Positions 1-10,211 of a stretch of DNA of 64,000 nt are shown here, piece after piece. The stretch spans positions 1 through 64,000 of the forward strand of contig JACCGJ010001996.1 of the NCBI GenBank assembly GCA_013407085.1, written 5' to 3'. The notes below the pieces were generated by a model. It ran no database searches. It worked only from the letters and a program-made list of their open reading frames with translations, and was not told the DNA's origin. The position numbers and the translations under genes are program-made. This stretch comes from Atriophallophorus winterbourni (lineage: Eukaryota; Platyhelminthes; Trematoda; Plagiorchiida; Microphallidae). Within the stretch, counting starts at the first letter, position 1. The number at the start of each line of letters is the position of its first letter.

Positions 1-636
1 TTCCTCATCCAAACCATGCTGGCGAACAGCGCTTGAATTTCGCAAATTAAAGCGAAACCGCCATCTTTGAACAACGACGGAAGCAAAGCATCAGCACCCG
101 ATGACCGATGGCGCTTAAGGCTCTGGAGTACACTGTAAATCTGATTGAGTCGGAGCCTCGTGCTAAATCGACCATGGGGTACACTTGCAATCCGTAGCAA
201 TCTTCTCAAACTCATTAAAAATGTTTGCGTGCGTTAATGTCGTTTAGATTATTCAATGAACATCATCGAACAGAATTAGTGATGGTGGGTCACCTTGTAT
301 CACCCCTGCAGGATCTTCAGCGTAGACGCGCGCCCAAGTCGTAGTAGTATCGCATTAGACCATCGTTCTTTAGCCTAACTGAATTTTTTACATCTTAGAT
401 GGAGCGGTACACGTGATGCACATAGTAATGCTTTTGTGCATTCCTCGATAAATTCCATGGAAATAGCATCATCTGCCTGTCAGTTACCGTTCATCATCTT
501 GGTCTCACTGAACTGTTCAGGTCAGAGCAGCCTGTTAACCAACTCACTTAATCTTACGGCCATGGGTTCGAACCACACCTTCGGCACCTCTGGGTACGTT
601 GCACAGGTATTGTGATCACGCAATATTTTGTCATGA
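1..636. other. 5' edge, no gene recognised
   Basis: I see no coding exon here. The missing N-terminal exon or exons of the alpha-SNAP gene should lie upstream on the + strand, but none could be placed in this stretch. Near 572-590 there is a tRNA B-box-like string (GGTTCGAACC), which may mark a decayed tRNA-derived repeat; no A box was convincing. Confidence 0.4.
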
Positions 637-640
637 TTAA

Positions 641-1220
641 CCCTTTCAGGACAGATGTAACCTTTTGGTTACATGAACTTCGCAAGTCATTTTAAGCTAA
701 TTCTAGCTGAATTTTCCGAATTTTTTTGCACGGCGGCATACAGAATTTTGTCAACTGCAGGGTGGTTTTCTTCTTTGTTCGCAATTATCATTGACTTGTC
801 CACAGTGAAAGAGAAAGTATGTGCTGGTACGGGTTTCGAACGTATCCTCACAATTCGCAGTTTTGTGAGCCGAATAAAAATCGTGTGAAAGTCTCAGTTA
901 TTATAAATTTTGTTCCAGTATAAACTTAGTGATGCCTACAAAGACATTATGTAAAAGAAATTTGAATAAATCAGAAAATCTTCGAAATGCGTTGCGTTTA
1001 GATAGATGTAACCTTTATGTTACATCCGGCAGAAGTCACCAAAATCGTACGCTGGTGACTTATGGCGGATGTAACCAATTGGTTACATTTTGTTATTTTT
1101 TCAAATATGTGAATATCACAAACTTTTTATATTATTTGTGTTATTTCACCCCTGGGCAACTCGTTTCCGAAGAAAAAATATTTTATTTCGGGTTAGAAAA
1201 TAATTCAGGGCATGAAAGGG
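641..1220. mobile_element. piggyBac-like MITE with TTAA target duplication
   Basis: The 580-bp segment is bounded by TTAA on both sides (637-640 and 1221-1224) and has short inverted ends, CCCTTTCAGG at the left and the complement of CCCTTTCATG at the right. TTAA duplication with CCCTTT-type termini is characteristic of the piggyBac superfamily. No transposase is encoded, so it would be a non-autonomous copy. It contains three small palindromes built on GTAACC..GGTTAC (about 653-674, 1005-1026 and 1069-1090). The superfamily is inferred from ends and target site only. Confidence 0.7.
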
Positions 1221-1449
1221 TTAATTACCCGTGCTAAATTCAGTAAGCTGACCATTTAAGGACTTCCTGCCAATATGTTCCAGGTTCTGCGTGTTTGTAA
1301 GTTTCATGTTGTCTGTTGTGTTTCCTAAAATTTGCAATGAATATTTGAAGTGCTGAACTTTCAAGCTTTTACTTATCACGACTGATTTAGGCTTCTATGT
1401 TTAACTTTATAATGACCGAAATGCTCATTTGCATGAATTTCCATCACAC

Positions 1450-1492
1450 ACCCCACGACCGGTTTCGTGGTGTTTGCACTCATCAGGTAGGC
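1450..1492 (-). ncRNA. Hammerhead ribozyme-like motif (intact core)
   Basis: Read on the - strand, the core CTGATGA (complement of 1480-1486) is followed by a 3-bp stem II (GTG/CAC), then GAAAC (complement of 1462-1466), a minimal two-pair stem III and a GTC cleavage triplet (complement of 1457-1459). CTAC before CTGATGA can pair with GTGG after the cleavage site as the start of stem I. Every catalytic core position of a type I hammerhead is present. Activity is inferred, not shown. The very short stem III matches the minimal, dimer-prone hammerheads of metazoan retroelements. Confidence 0.7.
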
Positions 1493-1552
1493 ATACAAGC
1501 GCTACTTGTTTACCATTCCTCCACTGTTTCAAGCGCATACGAAACCTGTTCT

Positions 1553-1596
1553 TACTTGATTAGTGCAAACAGCTCGAAACCGGTCGTGGGGTGTGA
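1553..1596 (+). ncRNA. Degenerate hammerhead-like motif (right arm)
   Basis: This is the + strand counterpart of the motif in the left arm. GAAAC (1576-1580) and the GGTC cleavage region (1582-1585) are kept, but CTGATGAG has become CTTGATTAG (1554-1562). The core is therefore probably inactive. Confidence 0.5.
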
Positions 1597-1671
1597 TTTA
1601 AATGCAAACGTTACCCCAACATTCGCCTAGGATCTCGATTTTATTTCTTCTCCAATTTGTTTCCCCCGCAG

Positions 1672-1751
1672 AGGCTCGGATCGAACCCAGGAAATGATTT
1701 CACTATATGAGAAAGCAGCAAATTGTTTCAAAATGGCTCACAACTGGCGAG
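1672..1751 (+). CDS. NAPA: Alpha-SNAP exon a
   Basis: The acceptor is TTTCCCCCGCAG before 1672 and the donor GTTTGT follows 1751. The frame opens with one base completing a codon and reads [18 protein letters not shown] onward to NWR. This corresponds to the first TPR-like helix pair of the family. Confidence 0.9.
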
Positions 1752-4700
1752 GTTTGTACAGTATTGTTCTATAAATCTAATTTGTAGAAAGTGGAAACGC
1801 GTTTTTGGAGGCAGCCCGTTTGAGTTTACAAGAAAATTCGAAACACGATGCAGCTAATTTCTACGTCAATGCCTCAACCGTTTTCAAAAAAGAAGATGTA
1901 AAAGAAGCTATTAATTGTCTGAATCGCGCAATCGAAATTTATACAGGTACATTTCTCTTGAGCACTGACCTATGACTGACTCCACTATATTTGTTACGTG
2001 CAGCACTTCTGTGTTGTATAGCTATCACCGTGCTATATTAATTTGCCACCGGTAGTGAGCTGCATGCGAAAACATACTAAAGTCTCACTGCCATTGCTAT
2101 TTTCCTTTCATATATCTGTCTAGGCCCGGGCAACCTGACGGTATCTCAGCCCACGTGCAGTCTTTGACTGTGCGACACTTTGCCTGGATCAGTCTTGTGA
2201 TTTCACACATATTTGGTTAATATCGTTTAATCCAAGGGCTTAGTACGACCAATTGATGTCTGTTTACGCTCTTGTTAACGCGTGTTGTAAAAATGCCTAA
2301 ACAATCTTATTCGTTTGCCATTTTTGGCGAAATTAAAAACCACGACGATCTTGGTATAAAAAAGAAGAAGAAAATGGCTTTATTAGATTGAATGAATTAT
2401 TAACGAATAGGATTAATTTAACCACACCAATTTCTATCATCCAATTAACGTACAGATAAACGTTATAGTTTGAATTGCCAGTCACATATTCAAATCCGAA
2501 ACAGCTTGGCTTTCGTCTACCACCGGTAGTGAGCTGCATGCTGAAACACGCTGGAGTCTCACTACCATTTCTATTTCTACTTCCCCCTCATATCTGTCTA
2601 GACCTGGGCAACCTGACAAATCTTACTTACTTTACTTTTGTGCGGCTGGCTCCACGGGTGGATTAGCCGGCGTCATTGATGTCTCGGATTCAGACATCAT
2701 CATGAAGTTTCTTGGGGATAGTGTACAAGTGATGTCCCCAGCACCACTTGGTGTTTGTTCGAGTACACCTCTCTAGCCTTTGCACAGCCAAGTGCAACCT
2801 ACAAGGCAGCAGGGAGTTGGCAGATAAACGCGCTGTGCGCTTCTCTCCGGATTTTTCCTCGGGGTTTTCTCCCGAAGCCTTTCCCGCAATCGGGTGACCC
2901 ACAAGGCAGTAGGGGTTCGGAGTCAGGGTTTTCCTTCCCCTAGATGGATTGCCAGTAGCTGACGAGCTCCATCTGCCCGGAGCAAACTGGTTTTAAGGCG
3001 CCAGTCACCCGCCTTCGCCCCTTCTCCTGTCAGTAAGAGCAGTTTCGCCGGGCTTGTGAAAGCCACTCGTGCAGGCCAGGAGTTGGACTTGGTTGTCAGA
3101 GGCTATTTGAGACGCACGCCACGTGGGAGCATTTTATAGATAGTAGGTGGATCATTCCTACTACCAACCCCGGCTGTGACAACATCTAAGCCCACCTGCA
3201 GTCTTGACTGTGCGGCACTTTGCCTGGATCAGGGCTGGCTTCATATCATACCATACCAGCCACATAAAGCGTTGTGATTAAGAATTGACGAATTCGCACA
3301 CATCATTTTGAATCATGTTTTAGTGTTCATTCGAATTTTGCGGCCTTTCGATGTGTGACGATAAAGTTTTCAGCTCTTTTTTCAAAGGCCTATAGCATTA
3401 CCCAGGATTTGAGCGGCTCTCTTCCAAACACAACTGTGTGCGATGTCAATCTTGAATTGGTCGACAGCTTTGTTTACCTTGGCAGTTGTATCTCCGCTGG
3501 GGTTGTGTCGAGGACGAGATCTCACATCGTGTTCGCAAAGCGGGTGCAGCGTTTGCTAACCTTCGCCACCTGTGGCGTCGACGCGATGTTTCACTCCATA
3601 CTAAAGGCCGAGTGTACAACGCAGTGGTGCGTGCTACACTCCTTTATGGCTGCGAAACCTGGTCTATCCGAGCGGAAGATGTCCGTCGGCTTTCTGTTTT
3701 TGATACCCGTTGCCTGCGTAGAATTGCTCGCATTCGGTGGCAGCATCGTGTTACAAATATAGATGTCTGCAAGCGGGTGTTAGGACCAGGTGGCCACGGA
3801 CTGAGAGAAATGCTGATGCTTGCTCGCTTGCGATGGTTGGGACATGTATTAAGAATGCCTACTCACCGTTTACCGTACCGCGCCTTATTCGCAGAGCCTG
3901 ACAGAAGCTGGGAGAAAAGATCGGGTGGCCAGTCCATGACGTGGCGCGTTGGGATGAAGAAACTCACCGTAGCGCTAGGCTCAGTTGGGCGTATTCGTTT
4001 GCCTGGGTGGGGTCCAAAAGCTCCACCTAATAGTTGGCTGGAAACCTTACGCGATATGGCTACAAACCGAAGTCAGTGGCGCCAGTGTATTTTATTATGT
4101 GTGTCATAATTTTTATTCGGTATTATTTTACATAAAAAAACAAAACCAAAAAAACCAAAAAATCGCATGCAGTGAAACTACAAAAACAAGCTGCTTTTTT
4201 GTGCATTTGCTTTTGCGTATTCCGCTTGCCTGCTTTCCCTTTTCCACGCGCTTGCTTATCTGCTTTTCCTGCTTCATATTGCTTGGCACTTTGTCTGGCT
4301 CCAGACTTGTGCTTCATGATGATGATGATGATATAGACTGTTTTAATTGCATTAATATCGCAGCTAACACTGGTTGCAAATCGCTTAGAAAAGTTTTCGA
4401 TTGCATGAACGCGGCATTGATGATAGCTGCCGTGTCAATGCTAATCTTCACAAATTATGCGCGCGTTCGACGTCTTGCGCTCTAGTGTTCTGGCTATTTT
4501 GTGGCATGTACGAAATCACAGGCGTCGATCCAAGCAAACTGCAGCATAGTCAGACTGTGCCTGGGCGAACATTTTGTCACGTTGCCCAGGTATGAGAAAA
4601 TGACATTTAAAGTCCAGCGTGTTTCCGCATGCCGCTCAGTATCGTTGGCGCATCAATTTACCATGGTGTTGCACATGCACAAGTATTTTCTTTTTCTTTT

Positions 4701-7700
4701 TTAAACAATGTTCATTCTCATTGTTTCAGATATGGGACGTTTTTCCATCGCTGCTAAACACCATATGACCATAGGAGAAATCAACGAAAAAGAGCTGGTT
4801 GACTTGGAGCAAGCGATTCGCCACTATAAACAAGCTGCTGATTATTACAAAGGAGAAGATTCGAGTAGCTCAGCCATGAAATGCCAACTCCTGGTCGCCC
4901 ATTTGGCAGCGCGTCTAGGACAGTACGAAGAAGCCGCGAAACTGTTCGACGAGGTTGGTTCGATTGTTGTCGGTGTTCTTGTTCATTGCAAGTTGACCAT
5001 TCGTTATTTAGAGATGGATAATTGGCTAGGGTATTATTATTATTTCAGCGTTGTCTTCAGCTCCGATTTGGGTTTTATTGTTTGTTTGATTTGTTTTTAG
5101 TAATTAGGCAAACATAGCTGGGGGCTAATCCCAGCTGTAACAGTTGGCTCTACTCGGAATCACGGTTAGACTTTCTCAGCAGTGGGCACGAGAGTCTTGA
5201 TGAAACAGTCTTAGAACAGCAATGTACATTGAAATGAAACTTTGAAGCCCTGTTCGATAAGGGTGACGCAACCGATGCACATGTGAATACAGTGACATGC
5301 ACGAGCTTGCATATGCATACTTTCTCATTATGTTTGTGAACATCGTGCCATAATATCACTGTACATTTCATTTTGATTGACTCTGCGTTAACAGTAGGCT
5401 TAGTTAACGCCGATGGTCTGTTTAAAATGATTCAACTTTTCTGGGTGTGTGTACTTCCCCTGCACTTACACACCGCAGCCGGCTTCTGACTGTTTGGCGT
5501 AGACAGCATGATTAGTTCATTTTTGTTGGAAGTCAATTTACCAACGAGTAATATATAACGTCCGAAAAGCAAGACGGAAGCACACGACCTGTTTCGTTGT
5601 TATCGCCTCTCATCAGATATCGGTTTCCGTGACTTGGCATTCGAATGCCTTTCTAATTTTGTGCTAAATCCCATTTTTGCAAAGTCGAGGTTAGCTCCTT
5701 AGTATGATTAGGATCAGTGAGTCTTGAAACAGTGCAAAAGTGGTAATCAAGTGGTAGAAGAAGAAGAAAGAAAAATGGCTTTATTCTAGTACACGAATTT
5801 TCAGCGATACAATTAATTCGACCACACGTAATAAAATGTACATTAAAAAAATACATGTCAAATAAAGATGATCCCACTTTGGTTATTATACTGTCAGTTT
5901 CTTCCTCAAATCGAGAATAACTTTTGTATGATCAACCAAATATCGAGCCAGGTAAGGAATAAAAGAATTTTTGAATTTCTCAGTTCTTGCATACGGGACG
6001 ATATGTTGACTACGCGTGGCTGGGAACGATCTGCAAGCCATAAGGACCTCATGCAGTGGGTGTGCATTATCAGACGATATGACTCTGACCAATCTGTCAC
6101 ATTCACGAAAGTGTCGTTCGACGATCATATTACGAATTAACTCGGTGGAGGAAGAGCTCAATCTTGAAATTAATTTGATTCCTCTTCTGATAATCAAAAA
6201 ATCCTTTTCAAAAAGACCAGGAAAAATTATAGGGGATGCGTAGATTAAAATGGGAACAATGCAAGAAAAAACAAAACATCTAACTACATCAGGAGGAACA
6301 GCTAAAGAACGAAGACGTAAGGCGTAAAATGATAACCTTCTAACCTTCAAGTACTGTGCAGTCACATGATCGGTCCATTTGAGACTCTGTGATAAAATGA
6401 CGCCAAGATACTTGAAACATGCACTTCTGCTGAATTTCGAGCCATTGAAGGAAATCGTGGGAATTCCTTGAAGCAGAGTTTCACGACGCTGACCAGCTAA
6501 GTTTGAAAATATTACCTCTTTGCATTTTTGAGGGTTTAACGATAAGCCGAGCGAGGATGACCACTGACCAATGCCATTGATAATAAATTCAGATGTAGGA
6601 GAGTCAGCACGTCTATGGTGGTCAAAAACAACAGCAATGTCATCAGCATATTTTAGAATAAGAGTGGAATGAAAGCAAGGAAGATCAGAAATGTAGATAG
6701 AAAATAAGAAGGGAGAAAGTATTGCGCCTTGTAGAACACCGCGAGAAATCGTTACAGAATTGGTATTCTTCATAGCCACTAATTATCAGATTGGACGGCC
6801 GAAACCAACCAATCAAATTAACGGAGATGATCAGCTAAGGAAGTGTTCACACACCCTACACAAAAAACCACAACCGGTTTCTGGCTGTTTATCGTCATCA
6901 GGTAGAGACATCAAGACGAGGTTCATTAATCCTTGACACATCATTTATGCGATCAGTTAACTTAGATCCTCTTTGTTGATCGCTCATCGAATGATCGGCT
7001 GTGCAAATGGCATTCAAGTATAACTTTGATATTACTTTTCCGCTCCATTGGATTTCATAAGCTTTCAAACTTTTCTGAGGTGTCATTTAAAGTTGACCGT
7101 TTACCCCCCCTACTGTTTTCCTTTTTCTTTGCTGCTCATCAACAAGCAGAACAGATCTTTTTTCATCTCTCCCATTTGAACTCACCTTTGTCGCAACTTG
7201 ATGTCGATTGATAATGGAAGTGATGGTCTATCTTTGATGTATACTAAATGCCTTAGTGTACGGTCGTTAAACATTGATCACCCACGTAAGGTTTGATATT
7301 AGACTCAAAAATCGGTCACAAACGGTTGTTGTTACTAGTCCAATTTAGCAGTGGCTTAAAATTATGCCACTCTGCCATTGTTGTAAGGTTTTCCACACGA
7401 TGCGAAGACCGTGATATCGTGACTCTGAACTCACACTATTGCTATAGAGCAATTCACCTAATATTAGCTATGTACGCAGATATAATCGACTTCGGTTTAA
7501 CCCTCCCATTTACGTTCACATATATAGGCAGGAGCGGTCGCCATGGAAAATAAACTATTAAAATATGGTGCGAAGGACCATCTCTTTAAGGCGTGTATTT
7601 GTCACTTTTGTGTGGATCTCATCAATGGCCAAAAAGCCCTGAAGCAGTATATCGAAGCATACCCAATGTTTGCAGACTCACCTGAGTGCGCTTTGATGAA

Positions 7701-9147
7701 GGTGAGTTCAATTTATCCACTTTTATGTACTCTTGGTGTTATTAATCATTTCTTTTCTATTGTACCTTTATCGATCCGAAGGGATACGAAGAAATGTTTA
7801 ACCGAATTGATCTTGGCACTTTGACGAGAGATCTTGATACATGCGATGTACATTCGAGATAGATCTTGAGTAGTTCATTCTCGAAAGCTTTCTAAGACAT
7901 TCGGTCTCCCCGCATTACATCAGTGTCATTCTTATGTGTGCAAAACATCCTTTGCTTCCCAAATTGCAGTGCGTTTTCAACGGCGCAATCACTATTTATA
8001 CTATTTCCAGCAGGCGCTTGTATTTATCGGCGTTTGCTCTGTAATTCATCAAAAAACAACCTTCAAGTAAACAAAAGAGAGCCAACTGTTATGTTCGATG
8101 GCAAATCTCAACAACGAATCTCTGTCATGCACCGAGGCACATATAACGGAAGACATTTCATTGACATTCACACCATCTTTGAAACTGTTCAATACAGACT
8201 GATTCGAATGAGGACATGTCTGCAGATGTTCTTGCAGTCGTACGGTACGTTGGTACCGCACAGGAAATGCGCTTAATCAGTTTGTCACAGACTTTGAACT
8301 GTGCACGGGAGTCCCGCCGTAAATTTTTCATACATCTATCTTACTTACTTACTTTGTGCGACTATCTTCCACTGGAGGATGAGTCGACTTCAATGAAGGG
8401 TCTTGGGAATTTGGGTACAAAGCGGCGTCCCCAGCACCACTCAGGGTTTTCCTTCCCTTAGATGAAATGCCCTCCCAGGCTAACGAGCTCCATCTGCCCG
8501 AAACAAACTGGTTTTCAGGCGCCAGTCACTCGCCAACGCCCCTTCTCCTGTTCGTTGAAGCAGTTCAGCCGGGCTCGGGGAGCCACTCGTGCAGGTCAGA
8601 AGCTGGACTTGGTTGTCAGAGGCTATTTGAGACGCGCGCCATATGGGGGCATTTTATAGACAGTGGGAGCTTATCCCCACTGCCACCCCTGCTATGACAA
8701 CCTTTGGAACCATACATCTATCTAGGCCAGGGAAACCCTACATTTTTCCAAGTCACGCACAGTCAATGACTGTGGCACTTTTGCCTGTATCCACGTTTGT
8801 GATTTCATACGTATATGTATTAGGCTTACATGCTTGGTAACCTACCTACCAGCACGCAGAATTGACGCCCTGGTCATGCACAGCCTGAAGTGTGTTATTT
8901 ATACCTACACTGCTCTTTGTCTGGTACAGTGCTTGTGCTTCGTTATTCACTCGTTTCAATATTTTAACTGTCTCCCATTTCTTTGATCCCGGTTCAGAAA
9001 ATATCCGAAGCTCTTGAACACGAAAATGTCGAAGCCTTTTCTTCCGCCGTCCAAGACTTTGACAAGTTGAGTCGATTAGAAAGTTGGACCACTTCTCTGC
9101 TGCTGAAACTCAAGAAAACTCTAGGCGAAGAAGATGATATCACTTGA
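1672..9147 (+). CDS. NAPA: Alpha-SNAP (soluble NSF attachment protein), five 3' exons, 5' end missing
   Basis: Alpha-SNAP binds assembled SNARE complexes and recruits the ATPase NSF, which then disassembles them after membrane fusion. It acts at the cytosolic face of vesicles and organelles. Exons 1672-1751, 1788-1946, 4730-4957, 7532-7701 and 8998-9147 join in frame with GT..AG boundaries. They encode a protein that follows animal alpha-SNAP from about residue 34 of roughly 295 to the stop codon at 9145-9147. Recognisable TPR-like helical segments include [58 protein letters not shown] and [16 protein letters not shown]. The C-terminus reads EEDDIT where vertebrates end EEDLR, so the penultimate leucine known to be important for stimulating NSF is an isoleucine, two residues from the end. 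The introns carry many repeats. The family assignment is very secure; alpha versus beta cannot be separated outside vertebrates. Confidence 0.93.
1788..1946 (+). CDS. NAPA: Alpha-SNAP exon b
   Basis: After a 36-bp intron (acceptor TTTGTAG) the frame reads [20 protein letters not shown] and on to AIEIYT. The donor GTACAT follows 1946. Such a tiny intron is typical of 5' introns in flatworm genes. Confidence 0.9.
2047..2225 (+). repeat. SINE-like repeat, short form
   Basis: It starts at CCACCGGTAGTGAGCTGCATG and ends in the sequence GACACTTTGCCTGGATCAG..TTGTGATTTC. The same beginning is found at 2520 and the same end at 3205-3255, 8740-8810 and elsewhere, which identifies it as a dispersed repeat lying in the alpha-SNAP intron. 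Confidence 0.6.
2362..2425 (-). repeat. 3'-end remnant of a jockey-like non-LTR element
   Basis: The string GAAGAAGAAAATGGCTTTATT and following bases match the 3' end of the - strand element at 5.76-6.85 kb. A third copy of the tail is at about 11,577-11,640. The element ends in a (TTC)n tract when read 5' to 3'. Confidence 0.5.
2520..3260 (+). repeat. SINE-like repeat with an internal ~560-bp segment
   Basis: The copy opens like the one at 2047 and closes with the same GCACTTTGCCTGGATCAG tail. Between the shared CAACCTGAC and the CATCTAAGCCCAC part it holds an extra segment (about 2617-3180) that is shared with 8335-8690. Either a second repeat inserted, or the short form is a deletion of the long one. 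Confidence 0.6.
3340..4110 (+). pseudogene. Non-LTR retrotransposon RT C-terminal fragment (RTE-like)
   Basis: The region encodes the end of a reverse transcriptase ORF. It opens with [14 protein letters not shown], then shifts frame near 3490 and continues with [28 protein letters not shown] and [14 protein letters not shown]. These are the conserved 3' motifs of RTE/SR2-like elements. The palm with the catalytic YADD is absent, so this is a 5'-truncated, frameshifted dead copy inside the alpha-SNAP intron. Confidence 0.75.
4275..4335 (+). repeat. Repeat tail with (ATG)n
   Basis: GGCACTTTGTCTGGCTCCAG..TTGTGCTTCATGATGATG is a diverged copy of the GCACTTTGCCTGGATCAG..CTTGTG tail shared by the SINE-like repeats, followed by a short GAT tract. 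A similar tail lies at 8905-8945. Confidence 0.4.
4730..4957 (+). CDS. NAPA: Alpha-SNAP exon c
   Basis: Acceptor TTGTTTCAG, donor GTTCGA. It encodes [18 protein letters not shown] through KLFDEVG, matching the central helices. The preceding intron (1947-4729) holds repeats and a non-LTR fragment. Confidence 0.92.
5583..5622 (-). ncRNA. Hammerhead-like motif fragment
   Basis: On the - strand CTGATGA (complement of 5610-5616) is followed 14 bases later by GAAAC (complement of 5591-5595) and an AGGTC cleavage region (GTC is the complement of 5586-5588). Stem III would be two pairs with a two-base loop. Stem II is weak. It belongs to the family at 1.45 kb and abuts the 3' end of the non-LTR element at 5.76 kb. 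Confidence 0.55.
5756..6850 (-). pseudogene. Non-LTR retrotransposon, 3' half with RT (jockey-like)
   Basis: The ORF 5886-6779 encodes [23 protein letters not shown], then [10 protein letters not shown] with the catalytic YADD, then the thumb segment [18 protein letters not shown]. Upstream the frame breaks at stops near 6780, but another frame continues [10 protein letters not shown], so the copy is 5'-truncated near 6850. The 3' end carries a (TTC)n tract at about 5756-5775. It lies in the alpha-SNAP intron, opposite to the gene. No complete ORF remains. Confidence 0.82.
6868..6935 (-). ncRNA. Hammerhead-like motif fragment
   Basis: On the - strand CTGATGA (complement of 6895-6901) is followed by GAAACCGGTT (GAAAC is the complement of 6877-6881). 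The cleavage triplet would be GTT, which is permitted but usually slower. Stem II does not pair well, so this copy is probably decayed. Confidence 0.5.
6940..7531. other. Alpha-SNAP intron segment without recognised element
   Basis: I see no coding exon or clear repeat between the hammerhead fragment and exon d. Confidence 0.4.
7532..7701 (+). CDS. NAPA: Alpha-SNAP exon d
   Basis: Acceptor TATAGGCAG, donor GTGAGT. It encodes [20 protein letters not shown] through [11 protein letters not shown] codons inside it are internal methionines, not starts. Confidence 0.92.
8335..8825 (+). repeat. SINE-like composite repeat, third copy
   Basis: It shares the stretch from CTTACTTACTTTGTGCG through CCCAGCACCAC, GAGCTCCATCTGCCCG, GGTTGTCAGAGGCTATTTGA and the final GCACTTTTGCCTG tail with 2617-3255. 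Short ORFs inside it are not conserved between copies, so it is treated as non-coding. It lies in the last alpha-SNAP intron. Confidence 0.65.
8998..9147 (+). CDS. NAPA: Alpha-SNAP terminal exon
   Basis: Acceptor CGGTTCAG. It encodes [20 protein letters not shown] through LGEEDDIT and ends with TGA at 9145-9147. No strong AATAAA signal stands out within the next 200 bases. Confidence 0.92.
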   Translation, partial: KISEALEHENVEAFSSAVQDFDKLSRLESWTTSLLLKLKKTLGEEDDIT

Positions 9148-9536
9148 TTCCTTCTACCCTGTGTGCTCGTGTTCACTCTTTCTCCGTTTGGTCTGAATTT
9201 TACTGTGATTCTAAATCATGTTTGCCCGACTCTGTTTACTTCGCACCCAACAACGGCGAATTATTATTATTTATCACAACGCATTCCTATCCTTCACTTT
9301 CTGTTTCTTTGTATGTTTCATGTGTTTCTTCTGGTTTCTTTCCTCTCAGATGGTTAACTTGATCTGCTGTTTTTGAATAAGTTTTTCCTCGGTCTAACGG
9401 ACTCTTGTGTGATAATTAACATTATTCATCACACGAAAGTGTGGCAAAACGTCTTTTCCACTTACATTCTTTTATTCACATCAGTAACCTGGCATTGCAA
9501 TTACAATGTCCGTCTTTATAAGTAATGTGATTGTAT

Positions 9537-10211
9537 GATTTACTGACACCTAATCGTCAGACACTTAATCCCAAGTTTGATAACTTCTGAAGAATGCAGA
9601 ATACGTTTAAATGAATTTATTTAGCAGGAGAGATATGCAATTGATTTTAGGAACGTCAATCTTTCCGTAGTTGACTATCGCTGAATTGCTCGAGATGTCA
9701 TGCCATGCAATGAAAAATATGTGAACTAGGGATGAATCAGATTGAGGCGGACGATTATTTACGCCTCATGATTGTACCGTTGAATGATGTAGTCGACACA
9801 TTTGAGATTTTAGCCGAATCTATGCCTCAAAGTGAAATGATGTATGAACTGTTATTTTATTTTGAACATGCCTTTGTTCGAGGTCGACGAATTAGAGTTA
9901 GAAGAGAAAACATTGCACCAGCTATATTTCCACCTGAAACATGGAATAAGTATGAAGACGCAAATAGTGGTGTTGCCCGAACGAATAATGCTGTAGAAGG
10001 CTGGCATCATGCATTGCAGTCACTCTTTTCTTGCCGACATCCCACCATGTGGACATTTCTGACGGATTACGAAAGAATTGCCGACAACATATGGCCTCAT
10101 TTCTTCAAGCAAGTGATTGGGTTCATATCAAACAGAAGAAGAAGTATGCTGAGATGTGCGCCCTATTTCGGTAACGTCACATACGCTTGTTGGGTCATGT
10201 CCTCGGGATAA
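9537..10211 (+). mobile_element. MULE remnant with transposase C-terminal fragment, copy 1
   Basis: The left end 9537-9698 is the reverse complement of the right end of the copy at 19,075-19,807, showing a terminal inverted repeat of about 160 bp. The ORF from 9732 encodes VPLNDVVDTFEILAESMPQS, an arginine-rich stretch, FPPETWNKYED and RTNNAVEGWHHALQS. The RTNN..EGWH signature marks the C-terminal part of Mutator-like transposases of the FLYWCH-associated animal type. The catalytic DDE region is absent. I could not find a matching right end or target duplication, so the copy is probably truncated. Confidence 0.75.

Larger units (their letters stand above)
1424..1611. mobile_element. Palindromic hammerhead-bearing small element, copy 1
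   Basis: The left arm (from CATTTGCATG near 1425 to the CATCAGG near 1487) is repeated in reverse complement in the right arm (about 1551-1611). Each arm contains a hammerhead-like core (see the ncRNA entries). No ORF is present. The same family recurs at 59,505-59,754 as a clearer palindrome, and as fragments at 5.58, 6.87, 29.75 and 57.66 kb. It sits just upstream of the first visible alpha-SNAP exon. Confidence 0.7.

Noticed and set aside
540..600. tRNA gene or tRNA-derived SINE suggested by GGTTCGAACC.
   Set aside because: Only a B-box-like string is seen. No A box, acceptor stem or anticodon arm could be drawn.
929..1237. 102-residue ORF in the piggyBac-like MITE.
   Set aside because: It runs through the right terminal repeat and has no transposase motif; chance ORF.
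8462..8697. Overlapping ORFs in the SINE-like repeat at 8.3-8.8 kb.
   Set aside because: The corresponding frames are broken in the copy at 2.6-3.2 kb, so the coding potential is not conserved.
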